Below are positions 44,516 to 53,049 of a stretch of DNA of 64,000 nt, one piece after another; positions within the stretch are counted from its first letter, which is position 1; each line of letters begins with the position of its first letter. The DNA lies in contig NZ_JACCBG010000001.1 of NCBI RefSeq assembly GCF_013409645.1, positions 434,001 through 498,000 of the forward strand, given 5' to 3'. A program made the translations under genes and the position numbers. Origin of the DNA: Nocardioides panaciterrulae. GTDB taxonomy: Bacteria > Actinomycetota > Actinomycetes > Propionibacteriales > Nocardioidaceae. Under the pieces are notes generated by a model. That model saw only the letters and a list, made by a program, of their open reading frames with translations. It had not been told where the DNA came from and made no database searches.

Positions 44516-44743
44516 CGCCGAGTCGGCGCTGGTTGACGTTCGTGGGTACGCCGAGTCGGCGCTGGTTGACGTTCGCGGGTACGTCGAGTCGGCGCTCGTT
44601 GACGCCGGTGGGTGCGCCGAGTCGGCGCTCGTTGACGTCCGGGCGTGCGGTCTGCGCGTCAACATGCGCCGACTCGGGGTGGGGCGGGCGTCAACATGCG
44701 CCGACTCGGGGTGGGGCGGGCGTCAACATGCGCCGACTCGGGG
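44516..44743. repeat. extragenic inverted repeat array D (4 forward + 3 reverse units)
   Basis: Forward units at 44516-44537, 44549-44570, 44582-44603 and 44615-44636, each 33 bp apart. Reverse units begin at 44658, 44690 and 44722, 32 bp apart, and start GTCAACATG. It ends 5 bp from the stop codon of the next minus-strand gene. The 341-bp gap 44407-44747 holds only this array and the vdh promoter. Confidence 0.92.
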
Positions 44744-44747
44744 GTGG

Positions 44748-46154
44748 TCAGGTGCGCAGCAGCACCAGGTCGCCGTGGGTGCCGTAGCCGGGCAGCGGAC
44801 CGCCGTACGGCGTGCCGTCGAAGGTCACCATCAGCCAGCCGCCGTCGTCGGCCGGCACGAGCGTCGGCCACGGGATGTTCGTGAGGTACGGCGCGTCCAG
44901 CGCGCCGACCGGGGTCAGGTCCAGGTCGAGCACGGGGTAGCCGCGGCGCTGTCCGCGCCGTCCGTCGCGGCCGTCGCTGGCGAGGACCCGCCAGTCGCCG
45001 TCGAGGCGGAGCAGCGTGGTGCCCTCGGTGGCGATCCGGCCGGGGTCGGCGGCCCGGAGCGCGAGCGCGTCGAGCGAGGGGCCCTCGGCGAGCGCGGGGT
45101 GGAAGCGGAAGAAGCGCCGCGCGCTCACGAAGCCGACCAGCCACCGGTCCCGCTCGCGCACCAGGTGGGGGTCCCAGACGCCGACCGAGCGCAGGTCGCC
45201 GGTGGGCAGGGCCAGGGGCCGGGTGTCGAGCACGTGCCGGCCGGTCAGCAGGTCAGCGTCGGTCACGGCGAGGGTCACGGCCACGGTCGCGTCCGGCCTC
45301 CCCGGGTCGAAGTCGCCCCAGGTGCTGGTCGCCACCAGCCACCGGTCACCGTCGCGCACCAGGTGGGTCGCGTGGTCGCCGAACACCCCCGGCCGGCCGG
45401 GCCGCCGGAAGAACAGGTCGGCCCGGTGCTCGACGTCCAGGCTGTCGGTGTCCAGCGCCCAGACCGAGGTGTGCGCGGTGTCGAAGAAGCCCGGCCCGGC
45501 GCTGGTGGCGGTGAGCAGGAGACGGCCGTCGTCGCGGTACGGCGACCCGTCGGCCGCCGTCACCACCCGCACGTCGCGCAGGCCGAGCTGCCCGAAGCCG
45601 CCCGCGCGCAGCCGGCCACCGGGCGGGGCCCCGGACCCGACCCAGCGGTGACCGGTGGTCAGCGCCGCCAGCCAGGCCTCGTCCCGGGTGTCGACCCGGT
45701 CGCGCAGGTCGACCCGGCCGCGCACGGTCCAGCCGACAGGGCCCCGGTCCGGGTCCGGGTCCCGCCCCGGGCTCCGGTCCGGGCTCTCGTCCCGGGACAG
45801 CACGGTCAGGTGGGTGCCGGTGAGGGTCAGGCCCACGCCGGCCGCGGGGTGCGGCACGCGGCCGTGCCGTCGGCTGCGGTGGATGCTGGTCCGCCCCCCG
45901 GCCGTGACCGTCAGGCCGAGCGCCCCGGACCCGTCGTACCAGCCGGCGAGCCGGACGTCGCCGGAGACCAGCTCGAGCTCCAACCGCCCGTCGAACGGCC
46001 CGGGGTCGAGGTCGGCGACGACCGCGGCGTACGGCGCCGGGTGCGGGGTCGGCGTCCGGCCGCCGGCGGTCAGGGGCTGATCGAGCACGACCGAGCCGGG
46101 GCAGACGAGGTCGACGGGGCGGCGGCGGGCGACGACCTCGAAGCGCGGCAACAC
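44748..46154 (-). CDS. hypothetical beta-propeller (GH32/GH43-like) protein
   Basis: I cannot name the family of this 468-residue protein. Its C-terminal two-thirds has repeated strands with a W/F-L-V ending (VRDGDRWLVATSTWGDFD, WDPHLVRERDRWLVGFVSAR, LDGDWRVLASDGRDG, DDGGWLMVTFDG). This resembles glycosidase propellers, with WDPHL and TSTWGDFD as possible acidic active-site positions. The first ~130 residues form another beta-rich segment. An RDESPDRSPGRDPDPDRGP linker is low-complexity. There is no signal peptide. A GTG start at 46154 is used; there is no ribosome-binding site, and GAGACT 6 nt before it is only a weak -10 match. Confidence 0.6.
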   Translation of the reverse strand: MLPRFEVVARRRPVDLVCPGSVVLDQPLTAGGRTPTPHPAPYAAVVADLDPGPFDGRLELELVSGDVRLAGWYDGSGALGLTVTAGGRTSIHRSRRHGRVPHPAAGVGLTLTGTHLTVLSRDESPDRSPGRDPDPDRGPVGWTVRGRVDLRDRVDTRDEAWLAALTTGHRWVGSGAPPGGRLRAGGFGQLGLRDVRVVTAADGSPYRDDGRLLLTATSAGPGFFDTAHTSVWALDTDSLDVEHRADLFFRRPGRPGVFGDHATHLVRDGDRWLVATSTWGDFDPGRPDATVAVTLAVTDADLLTGRHVLDTRPLALPTGDLRSVGVWDPHLVRERDRWLVGFVSARRFFRFHPALAEGPSLDALALRAADPGRIATEGTTLLRLDGDWRVLASDGRDGRRGQRRGYPVLDLDLTPVGALDAPYLTNIPWPTLVPADDGGWLMVTFDGTPYGGPLPGYGTHGDLVLLRT

Positions 46155-46179
46155 GCCGACAGTCTCCCAGCGGGCGGCG

Positions 46180-49100
46180 TCAGCCGCCGGCGATGGCGGC
46201 CCGCAGCGCGGCGACCGCCCGGTCGACGTCCAGCGCGAGGTCGTCGAGGAGCCGACCGGTGTCGGTGCTGCCGGCGGCGCCGGTCCGCTCGAGACGGGCC
46301 GCGGTGGCCGCCACCCGCGGCAGGCCCAGGTTGAGGGAGCTCCCCTTCAACTGGTGGGCGGCGCTCTGCAGCCGGGTGGCGTCCCGGTCGTCGACGGCGT
46401 CGCGGATCGCGACCACCTGGTCGCCGACCCGGGACATGAACGAGGTGGCCGTGCGCTCGAAGAAGCTGACGCCGTCCTTGCGCAGCTCGCTCAGCATCCG
46501 GATCCGGTCCCGGTCCAGGTCGTCGCCGGCCTGGGGCGCGGGCTCCTGGGACGCGGCCGGTACCGCCCCCGGTGCTGCCGAAGCCCTCTCAGCCCCGGCC
46601 ACCGGCTCCGCCCGCGCACCTGCCCGGGCCGCCACCCGCGCCCACCGCCGCACCAGCACCTCGAGCTCGCCGGCGTCGACCGGCTTGGTCAGGAAGTCGT
46701 CCATGCCGGCCTCGAGACAGCGCTCGCGCTCGCCCTCGAGCGCGGATGCGGTCATCGCGACGACCGGGACCCGACGCCCCTGCGGCTCCCGGGAGCGGAG
46801 CACGCGGGTCGCCTCGAAACCGTCCATGCGCGGCATCCGGCAGTCCATCAGCACCAGGTCGAAGCCGTGGTCGCGGTCGAGCCGGGCGACCGCGCCGATC
46901 CCGTCCCCGGCGACCTCGACCTCGCAGCCGAGGCTCTCCAGCAGCCCGGCGGCCACCAGTTGGTTGACCTGGTTGTCCTCCACGACCAGCACCCGGGCCC
47001 CGAGCGGCGGTGTGCCGGTCGGCGCGGGCGCCCCCGGGGCCCGCCCGCCGGCCGGGTCCGCGGTGAGCAGCCCGGCGACGGCCTCGTAGAGGTCGTCGTG
47101 GCGGACCGGCTTCGCCAGCGCGCCGCGGAACCCGGCCGCGCGCGCCTTCTCCGGACCCACGTCCTGATGGGAGGACAGCAGCAGCATGGGGGGCCGTCCC
47201 AGCCCGGCGTCGGCACGGATCATCCCCGCCAGCGCCAGCCCGTCGGTGCCGGGCATGACCAGGTCGAGCAGCACGGCCTCGAACGGCCGGCCCTCGCGCG
47301 CGGCTGCGCGCAGCGCGGTCAGGGCCTCCTCGGCGGAGGGTACGGCGACCGCCTCGACCTCCCAGGCGCCCAACTGCTCGGTCAGCACCAGCCGGTTGGT
47401 CTCGTTGTCGTCGACCACGAGCACGCGCCGGCCGTCCAGCCGCGGCCTCGAGCGCGGCCGGGGCGCCGGCGGCCGCAGCGCGGTCGCGAACGAGGCGGTG
47501 AACGTGAACCGGCTGCCGTGCCCCGGGCTGCTGTCGACCGTGAGCGTGCCGCCGAGCGCCTCGGCGAGCTGGCTGGAGATCGCCAGTCCCAGCCCGGTCC
47601 CGCCGTGCCGGCGGGTCGTGGACGGGTCGGCCTGGGTGAACGCGTCGAACAGCGTGGCCTGGGCCTCCGAGGCGATGCCCGGCCCGGTGTCGGTGACGTC
47701 GACGCGCAGCACGACCCGCTCCGGCGTCCGTTGCTCCACGTGTGCGGCGATCACGACCTCGCCGTGGTCGGTGAACTTCACCGCGTTGGACCCGAGGTTG
47801 GTCAGCACCTGCCCGAACCGCACCGAGTCGCCGCGCAGCACCTCCGGCACGTCGGGGTGGCACGCCGCGACCAGCTCGAGGCCCTTGGCGTGGGCGGCGC
47901 CGCCGAGCACCCCGGTGACCTGGTCGAAGACGGCCCGGACGTCGAAGTCCACGGACTCGAGGTCCAGCCGGCCGGCCTCGATCTTCGACAGGTCCAAGAT
48001 GTCGTTGATGATCCCGAGCAGGGTCAGCCCGGCGCCCTGGAGGCCCTCGGCCAGCCGACGCTGGTGGTCGTCGAGGTCGGTGCGCAGCAGCAGCTCGTTC
48101 AGGCCGATGACGCCGTTCATGGGGGTGCGGATCTCGTGGCTCATCGTGGCCAGGAACTGCGACTTCAGCCGGGACGCCTCCATCGCCTGGTCCCGGGCCT
48201 CGGCGAGGTCACGGGCGTGCCGCTCCCGCTCGGCGACCAGGCTCAGCTGGCCGGCGATCTGGCCGAGCAGGGACAGCGACTCCTGGTCGGGGGCCACCGC
48301 GTCGGCGAGCAGCTCGATGACCGCCGCGGCTTCGTCGCCGAGCAGCACCGGCACGGCCACCAGGCGGTGGGCCGGGTCGGGCGCCCCGGTCGGGCCCACC
48401 TCGACCCGTCCGGACCCGCGGGCGCGCTCGGCCAGCGCCGGGTCCGGCTCGGCCAGCCCCTCGCCGCCGGGCGGCAGCGCCACCCGGTCGAGACCGCCGT
48501 CGGGCCCGGGCAGGTACAGGCCGAGGGCGACCCAGGAGGTGTATCGCGGCAGCCCGAGAGCGGTGTCGCGGACCGCCTCCACCAGGCTGGTGGCCTGGTT
48601 GGCGGCCATCGCCATCTCCTGGAGCAGCTCCAGGCGCCGGGTGGCCTCGGCGGCGGCCCGGTCGGCGCGCTTGAGCGCGGTGATGTCCTGGCTGGTGCCG
48701 CTCATCCGCAGCGGCCTGCCGTCCGGGCCGCGCTCCAGCAGGCCCAGGCCGCGGATCCAGCCGACCCTGCCGTTCTTGCGCAGCACCCGGGCGTCGAAGC
48801 TGAACCGGTCGCCCTCCGCCAGGCAGGCCTCGATGACCCCGGCCACCCGCTCGCGGTCGGCGGGATGGATCCGCGACAGGAACCCCTCGTACGTCGCGGC
48901 CCGGTCGCCGACCTCCACCTCGTAGATCCGGTAGAGCTGGTCGGACCAGGTGACGGTGTCGGTCACCACGTCCCACTCCCAGCTGCCGATCCGGGCGATC
49001 CGCTGCGCGGCGGCCAGCTGCTGCTCGCGCTCCTGCAGGGTCTCCAGCAGCGACTTGCGCTCGGTGTACTCGGCGACCCGGTGCAACCAGCCCGTGCGGC

Positions 49101-49434
49101 GCCCCTCCGGGTCGCGGATCGGGCGGTAGCTGACCAGGACCCAGACCGGGGTGCCGTCGGGGCGCAGGAACAGCGACTCCAGGTTGTCGGCGCCGTCGGC
49201 GGCGTCGGTCTCCCCGAGGCCGGCGAGCTCGGCGAGGTGCGCGCGGAACTGGGTCCGGCCGAGCTCGTCGAGAGCCGCCTCGAGCCGGAAGCCGGGCATC
49301 TCCTCGGGGGCGCGGCCGATCAGCGCCGCCATCCGGGCGTTGGCCCAGGTGATGGTGCCGCGCTCGTCGAAGACGCACAGGCCGTCCGGGCTGGCCTCGA
49401 CCAGCGCGCGGAACAGCTCCGCATCCGCCTCCAC
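46180..49434 (-). CDS. hybrid sensor histidine kinase: PAS-PAS-GAF-HisKA-HATPase-REC-REC-Hpt
   Basis: A 1084-residue cytosolic phosphorelay kinase. PAS domains occupy about residues 5-130 and 140-255, a GAF domain about 270-410. His433 in MSHEIRTPMNGVIG is the HisKA site. HATPase_c spans about 540-660 (NLGSNAVKFTDHG, GGTGLGLAISSQL). Receiver 1 has Asp724 in LLDLVMPGTDG and receiver 2 has Asp864 in LMDCRMPRMDG. A C-terminal Hpt domain has His1027 in SAAHQLKGSSLNLGL. All phosphorelay residues are present, as in BarA/ArcB-like systems. The output regulator is not encoded next to it; two ANTAR genes follow upstream. The GTG start has GGGAGGTGA before it. Confidence 0.92.
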   Translation of the reverse strand: MEADAELFRALVEASPDGLCVFDERGTITWANARMAALIGRAPEEMPGFRLEAALDELGRTQFRAHLAELAGLGETDAADGADNLESLFLRPDGTPVWVLVSYRPIRDPEGRRTGWLHRVAEYTERKSLLETLQEREQQLAAAQRIARIGSWEWDVVTDTVTWSDQLYRIYEVEVGDRAATYEGFLSRIHPADRERVAGVIEACLAEGDRFSFDARVLRKNGRVGWIRGLGLLERGPDGRPLRMSGTSQDITALKRADRAAAEATRRLELLQEMAMAANQATSLVEAVRDTALGLPRYTSWVALGLYLPGPDGGLDRVALPPGGEGLAEPDPALAERARGSGRVEVGPTGAPDPAHRLVAVPVLLGDEAAAVIELLADAVAPDQESLSLLGQIAGQLSLVAERERHARDLAEARDQAMEASRLKSQFLATMSHEIRTPMNGVIGLNELLLRTDLDDHQRRLAEGLQGAGLTLLGIINDILDLSKIEAGRLDLESVDFDVRAVFDQVTGVLGGAAHAKGLELVAACHPDVPEVLRGDSVRFGQVLTNLGSNAVKFTDHGEVVIAAHVEQRTPERVVLRVDVTDTGPGIASEAQATLFDAFTQADPSTTRRHGGTGLGLAISSQLAEALGGTLTVDSSPGHGSRFTFTASFATALRPPAPRPRSRPRLDGRRVLVVDDNETNRLVLTEQLGAWEVEAVAVPSAEEALTALRAAAREGRPFEAVLLDLVMPGTDGLALAGMIRADAGLGRPPMLLLSSHQDVGPEKARAAGFRGALAKPVRHDDLYEAVAGLLTADPAGGRAPGAPAPTGTPPLGARVLVVEDNQVNQLVAAGLLESLGCEVEVAGDGIGAVARLDRDHGFDLVLMDCRMPRMDGFEATRVLRSREPQGRRVPVVAMTASALEGERERCLEAGMDDFLTKPVDAGELEVLVRRWARVAARAGARAEPVAGAERASAAPGAVPAASQEPAPQAGDDLDRDRIRMLSELRKDGVSFFERTATSFMSRVGDQVVAIRDAVDDRDATRLQSAAHQLKGSSLNLGLPRVAATAARLERTGAAGSTDTGRLLDDLALDVDRAVAALRAAIAGG

Positions 49435-49585
49435 CCGTCACCTCCCGTCGGTGCGTGCCCCCATCATCCATGCCCGACGAGGTGTGCGGAGACTACGGCC
49501 CGGCCGAGGCCGGCGACCGAGCGGGATCACGCTGCGGGACCCGGCGTACGGCGGGGTGCGTGCCGGGGCCGGTGCCCGGTGCGGC

Positions 49586-50368
49586 TCACGGCCCGCAGTT
49601 GGCCCCGTGGTCGGCCCCGTGGTCGGTCCGGTGGTCGGTCCGGTGGTCGGCCCCACTGTCGGCCCCGCCGTCGGCCCGGTGGTTGGCCCGGTGGTTGGCC
49701 TGGTCCACGAGCTCGCGGGCGACCTCGCGCAGCTTGACGTTGCCGGTGGAGGACAGCCGGACCAGGTAGCGGAACGCGAGCTCCTCGTCGAGCCCGAAGC
49801 GCTCCATGCTCAGGCCCACCGCCTGGCCGATGATCCTGCGGCTCTCCAGCGCGGCTTCGAGGTTGTCCTCCCGGTGCGACCGGGCCACGGCGACCGCGGC
49901 GTGGACGGCGTACAGCGACGCCAGCCGCCTGGTGTCGGGGGAGAGGCCCCGACCGTGGAGCGAGTAGACGGTGAGCGCCCCCCAGATCCGTTCGCCGGCG
50001 ACCAGCGGGACCGACAGCTGTGCGTCGACGCCGCGGCGCAGCGCGGCGGGGAGGTAGCCCGTCCACTCCTGCTCGTCGTCCACCGGGTCGGCGATCGTGG
50101 TCTCCCCGGTCCGGATGACCCGAGGGCAGGTGCCCTGGTCGAGCTCGTGCTGGGCGGCCTCGAGGTCGACCACGGACTCGTCGGAGACCGCCGCGGTCGA
50201 CACGACGCCACCCCGCTGCTGGAGGCACAGCCCGACGTGGTGCCCGGCCGGCAGCCCGGCGTGGAGGCACGCGACGATCGCGGCGAGGGTGGGCTCGAGG
50301 TCCGTGTGGGAGTTGATCTCCCGCACGGCTCGGGTGAGGAGGTCGGCGAGGTCCGGCCGACTGGCCAC
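49586..50368 (-). CDS. GAF-ANTAR transcription antitermination regulator
   Basis: A 260-residue regulator with an N-terminal GAF domain (about residues 20-160: DLEPTLAAIVACLHAGLPAG, AQLSVPLVAGERIWGALTVY). A C-terminal ANTAR domain (about 170-225: ALESRRIIGQAVGLSMERFG, LDEELAFRYLVRLSSTGNVK) binds paired hairpins in nascent RNA. After it comes a tail of tetrapeptides (NHRA, NHRA, DGGA, DSGA, DHRT...) encoded by a 12-bp tandem repeat, which looks like recent slippage. GTG 50368 with GGAG ahead is preferred over longer starts. The two ANTAR genes are adjacent and on the same strand. Confidence 0.85.
   Translation of the reverse strand: MASRPDLADLLTRAVREINSHTDLEPTLAAIVACLHAGLPAGHHVGLCLQQRGGVVSTAAVSDESVVDLEAAQHELDQGTCPRVIRTGETTIADPVDDEQEWTGYLPAALRRGVDAQLSVPLVAGERIWGALTVYSLHGRGLSPDTRRLASLYAVHAAVAVARSHREDNLEAALESRRIIGQAVGLSMERFGLDEELAFRYLVRLSSTGNVKLREVARELVDQANHRANHRADGGADSGADHRTDHRTDHGADHGANCGP
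49601..49704. repeat. 12-bp tandem repeat in the ANTAR gene 3' end
   Basis: About eight to nine imperfect copies of GGTCGGCCCCGT or GGTCGGTCCGGT. Length is a multiple of three, so it extends the protein by tetrapeptides without changing frame. Confidence 0.85.
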
Positions 50369-50479
50369 GTTGCTACTCCGGGGGTGGTGCTGCCCGTGCG
50401 CGAGGGGCGCGGGCGCGCCGCCGTACGGACGGCTCCGGTGCCCGGTCGCGCGGGCTGTTCTTCCAACCCGGGGAAGCGG

Positions 50480-50485
50480 ATCGTA
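50480..50485 (-). promoter_or_regulatory. possible -10 element of the GAF-ANTAR gene
   Basis: The minus strand reads TACGAT about 110 bp upstream of the GTG at 50368, leaving a long leader that could carry regulatory hairpins. Confidence 0.35.
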
Positions 50486-50517
50486 TCCCACGACCGACGC
50501 CCCGACCGGAGGCAGGT

Positions 50518-50550
50518 GGGACGCAGGCGGGAGGCAGGCGGGAGGCAGGC
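50518..50550. repeat. 11-bp tandem repeat between the ANTAR genes
   Basis: GGGACGCAGGC followed by two copies of GGGAGGCAGGC. It lies in the spacer between the two ANTAR genes (50369-50588). Confidence 0.75.
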
Positions 50551-50588
50551 GGGCCCGGGGCCGCGGGCGGCCCGGCGTCAGCCCGGGG

Positions 50589-51500
50589 TCATTCCGGCGG
50601 CCCCACCTCGAGGACGTGCCCGAGCAGCCCGTCGGCCACCTCGTCCAGGGACATCCGGTGGTCCGTCGCGTAGCCGCGCATCCGCGCCAGCGCCTCGTGC
50701 ACCGAGATCCCGTCCCGCCCGGCGAGGAAGCCGCGGGCCTGCTCCAGCGTCAGCCGCGACTGCAGGGCGGCCTCGAGCCGCTCGTTGCGCTGCTCGGCCT
50801 CCTCCTCGGCGTCGTGGGCGAGGCTGCGCCGCAGGTTGCACACCACGCCGCGCACCAGGGGGTCGTCGAGGAAGTTGGTGAACGCCGCCTCCGCCCAGGC
50901 CCAGCCGGTGCCGCGGCGCACCCGCACCTCCTGCGCCGGGCGCGGCCCCGGCTCGTTGACCACCCGGGCGAGCACGACCCCGAGCCGCGCGCGGTCGTCG
51001 GGGTGCAGGTGCGCCAGGAAGGAGGTGCCGATGAGCTCCTCCTCCGCCCACCCGAACAGCAGCCGGACGGCGGGAGAGGAGTAGGTGATCGTGGTGTCGG
51101 CGCGTAGCAGCAGCGCGGCGTCGGCCGAGCGCTCCAGCAGCGGGCGCAGCGCGGTGCCGAGGTTGGTCGAGATGCCGATGATCGCCACGAGCCGGCCATC
51201 GCGGTAGATGCCGGTGTCGGTGACCAGCGCGGGGAAGATCGAACCGTCCTTGCGGCGCGCCGGGAACCCGCCCGACCACGGCACCCCGCTGTGCAGCGCC
51301 CGCATGATGTCCTCGGCGGTCTCGCGGGAGACGTCGGGCACCGTGACCTCGGCGATGTTGCGACCCAGCACGTCCTCCGCCGCCCAGCCGTAGAGCCGCT
51401 CGGCCGCAGGGTTCCACCCGAGGATCACGCCGTCCGGGTCGGTGGTGATGACCGCGTGCCCCAGCGCGGCGACCTGTTCCTCGGCACCGATGGTCGTCAT
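50589..51500 (-). CDS. PAS-PAS-ANTAR regulator
   Basis: A 303-residue protein. PAS 1 (about residues 8-120: HAVITTDPDGVILGWNPAAE, KDGSIFPALVTDTGI) is followed by PAS 2 (about 125-235: TTITYSSPAVRLLFGWAEEE, LAHLHPDDRARLG). The ANTAR domain is about 245-300 (RLTLEQARGFLAGRDGISVH, then EALARMRGYATDHRMSLDEV). It likely couples a ligand or redox signal to transcription antitermination. The ATG at 51500 with GGAG ahead is chosen. Target RNAs cannot be identified from this window. Confidence 0.85.
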   Translation of the reverse strand: MTTIGAEEQVAALGHAVITTDPDGVILGWNPAAERLYGWAAEDVLGRNIAEVTVPDVSRETAEDIMRALHSGVPWSGGFPARRKDGSIFPALVTDTGIYRDGRLVAIIGISTNLGTALRPLLERSADAALLLRADTTITYSSPAVRLLFGWAEEELIGTSFLAHLHPDDRARLGVVLARVVNEPGPRPAQEVRVRRGTGWAWAEAAFTNFLDDPLVRGVVCNLRRSLAHDAEEEAEQRNERLEAALQSRLTLEQARGFLAGRDGISVHEALARMRGYATDHRMSLDEVADGLLGHVLEVGPPE

Positions 51501-51675
51501 GGCTCCATGGTGGCGCGCCCCCGGACCCACCCACACTGTTCGGGACCTGTTCGGGCACCGTGTCCGCCGCGACGGGTCCAACGACCCGGACGAGCGGGAC
51601 TTGTGGGCGGCGGGCGGGTTTGCGCCGCGACCGGCCCGGGAATCCTTCCGGCACCGTCGTCGAAGTGAGAGAGTC

Positions 51676-51900
51676 ATGTCCAGCCCGCGCTACCTGACCT
51701 GCCCCGACTGCGGAGCCGCGGTGGACCGCGCCACCGGCTCCCCCCACCGGTGCGACCCCGTCCGCCAGGCGGAGTACGAGCTGCTCGGCCGCCGGCTCGA
51801 GTGCGACGCCTTCGAGGACGGCCTGCGGCACTGGCTGGGCACCGTCGACGGCCGGTTCGAGACCTGGCTCGCCGTACGCCGGGTCCGCGGCGCCGCCTGA
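51676..51900 (+). CDS. small zinc-ribbon-like hypothetical protein
   Basis: A 74-residue protein. TCPDCGAAVDR and SPHRCDP give a CxxC-x(n)-HxC pattern that could coordinate one zinc. The remainder is an amphipathic helix pair (RQAEYELLGRRLECDAFEDG, LRHWLGTVDGRFETWLAVRR). I do not recognise the family. GAGAGAG lies before ATG 51676. It is divergent from the PAS-ANTAR gene. Confidence 0.65.
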   Translation: MSSPRYLTCPDCGAAVDRATGSPHRCDPVRQAEYELLGRRLECDAFEDGLRHWLGTVDGRFETWLAVRRVRGAA

Positions 51901-52044
51901 GCCTCGCGCCGGCCCGGCTCGACCCAGCCCGCCCCAGCCGACTCACGGTTCGCCGCGGCCTCGAACGGCGGGAGCCCGGGGGATTAGGTCGGTGTGATCC
52001 CGGGCACAGTCCCTGTGGCCGTTCCCCCGCGCGGCCGGAAAGGG

Positions 52045-52920
52045 ATGCTCGTGCCGACCCCACCCGCCCCGGACCTCTCGGCGGTGTCGACCCTGCTCCT
52101 CGACGCCGACTCGACCCTGGTCGCGACCGAGGAGCAGGCGTACGCCGCGGCCGCAGGCGTCCGCCGCCAGCTGCTCCACCGGCTCGCGGCGACCCGCTGG
52201 GACGGGGACCGGCTGCGCGAGCACTGGCGGGGCCGGAGCTTCCGGCGGATCGTCTGCGACCTCGCGGCGGAGGAGGGAGTCCGGCTGGGCGAGGCGGAGC
52301 TGGCCGACTGGGTGGACCGCGAGGAGCGGTGCGTCACCGCCCGGCTGCGCGGTTGTCTCGCGCCCGACCCGGCCACCGGGCAGGCGCTGACCCGGATCGC
52401 CGAGCGCCGGCTGCTCGCGGCGGTCGGCTCCACGTCGTCGGCCCGCATGGACGCCTGCCTCGCCGCGGCCGGGCTCGACGAGCTGCTGCCGGCCGAGCGC
52501 CGGTTCAGCGGCGAGGACTCGCTGGCCCTGGCCGCCAGCAAGCCCGACCCGAGCGTCCACCTGCACGCGGTGCTCCGGCTCGGGGTGCGTCCGGAGGAGA
52601 CGCTGGCCGTCGAGAGCACCCGCTGCGGGGTGCGCGCCGCGGTCGCGGCGGAGCTGACCACGATCGGCAACCTCGTCCACGTGCCGGAGTCCGAGCGCCC
52701 CGCGCGCCGTGCCGCCCTGCTCGGCGCCGGCGCGCTGCGGGTCGTGGAGGACTGGCAGGAGCTGGCCTCGCTCCTGGCCGAGGCCCCCCGGCCGCAGGAG
52801 CGGCGCTCGCGCGGGTCGGGCCGGGTCCCGACGCCTCGCCTGTCCCCGGGCCTGCCCACCGGCCTGGCCGCCCGCGGCCAGGCGGTCGCCGGCATCGCGG
52901 CGGTGTCGCCCGCGGTCTGA
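52045..52920 (+). CDS. HAD-superfamily hydrolase-like protein
   Basis: A 291-residue HAD protein of the beta-phosphoglucomutase/phosphatase type. The nucleophile motif DADSTLVATEEQAY near residue 18 carries DxDxT, and an alpha-helical cap follows. AAVGSTSSARMD is motif II and SKPDPSVHLHAV supplies the motif III lysine. Motif IV is ESTRCGVRAA, where EDSxxG is usual, so one metal-binding Asp is replaced by Ser and activity may be altered. The last ~40 residues are a disordered Arg/Pro tail. ATG 52045 with GGAAAGGG ahead is the start. Confidence 0.8.
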   Translation: MLVPTPPAPDLSAVSTLLLDADSTLVATEEQAYAAAAGVRRQLLHRLAATRWDGDRLREHWRGRSFRRIVCDLAAEEGVRLGEAELADWVDREERCVTARLRGCLAPDPATGQALTRIAERRLLAAVGSTSSARMDACLAAAGLDELLPAERRFSGEDSLALAASKPDPSVHLHAVLRLGVRPEETLAVESTRCGVRAAVAAELTTIGNLVHVPESERPARRAALLGAGALRVVEDWQELASLLAEAPRPQERRSRGSGRVPTPRLSPGLPTGLAARGQAVAGIAAVSPAV

Positions 52921-53049
52921 CGCACGGAGAGACCGACTCCCGGGGAACGGCGGCCGGCGGCCCGCGGCGTTTGCGGCGGGCCCGCCCGGGAACGCTGGGC
53001 AAAGGCGGGGAGCTGCACAGGCTGGGCGAAGCGGGGAGATGGGAAGTCC

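Noticed and set aside
20073..44743. The four repeat arrays as CRISPR loci
   Set aside because: Units reverse orientation in the middle of each array, spacers are only about 10-11 nt, and no cas genes are present.
49435..49585. A gene between the hybrid kinase and the ANTAR gene
   Set aside because: The 151-bp segment has no ORF with a plausible start signal or recognisable product.
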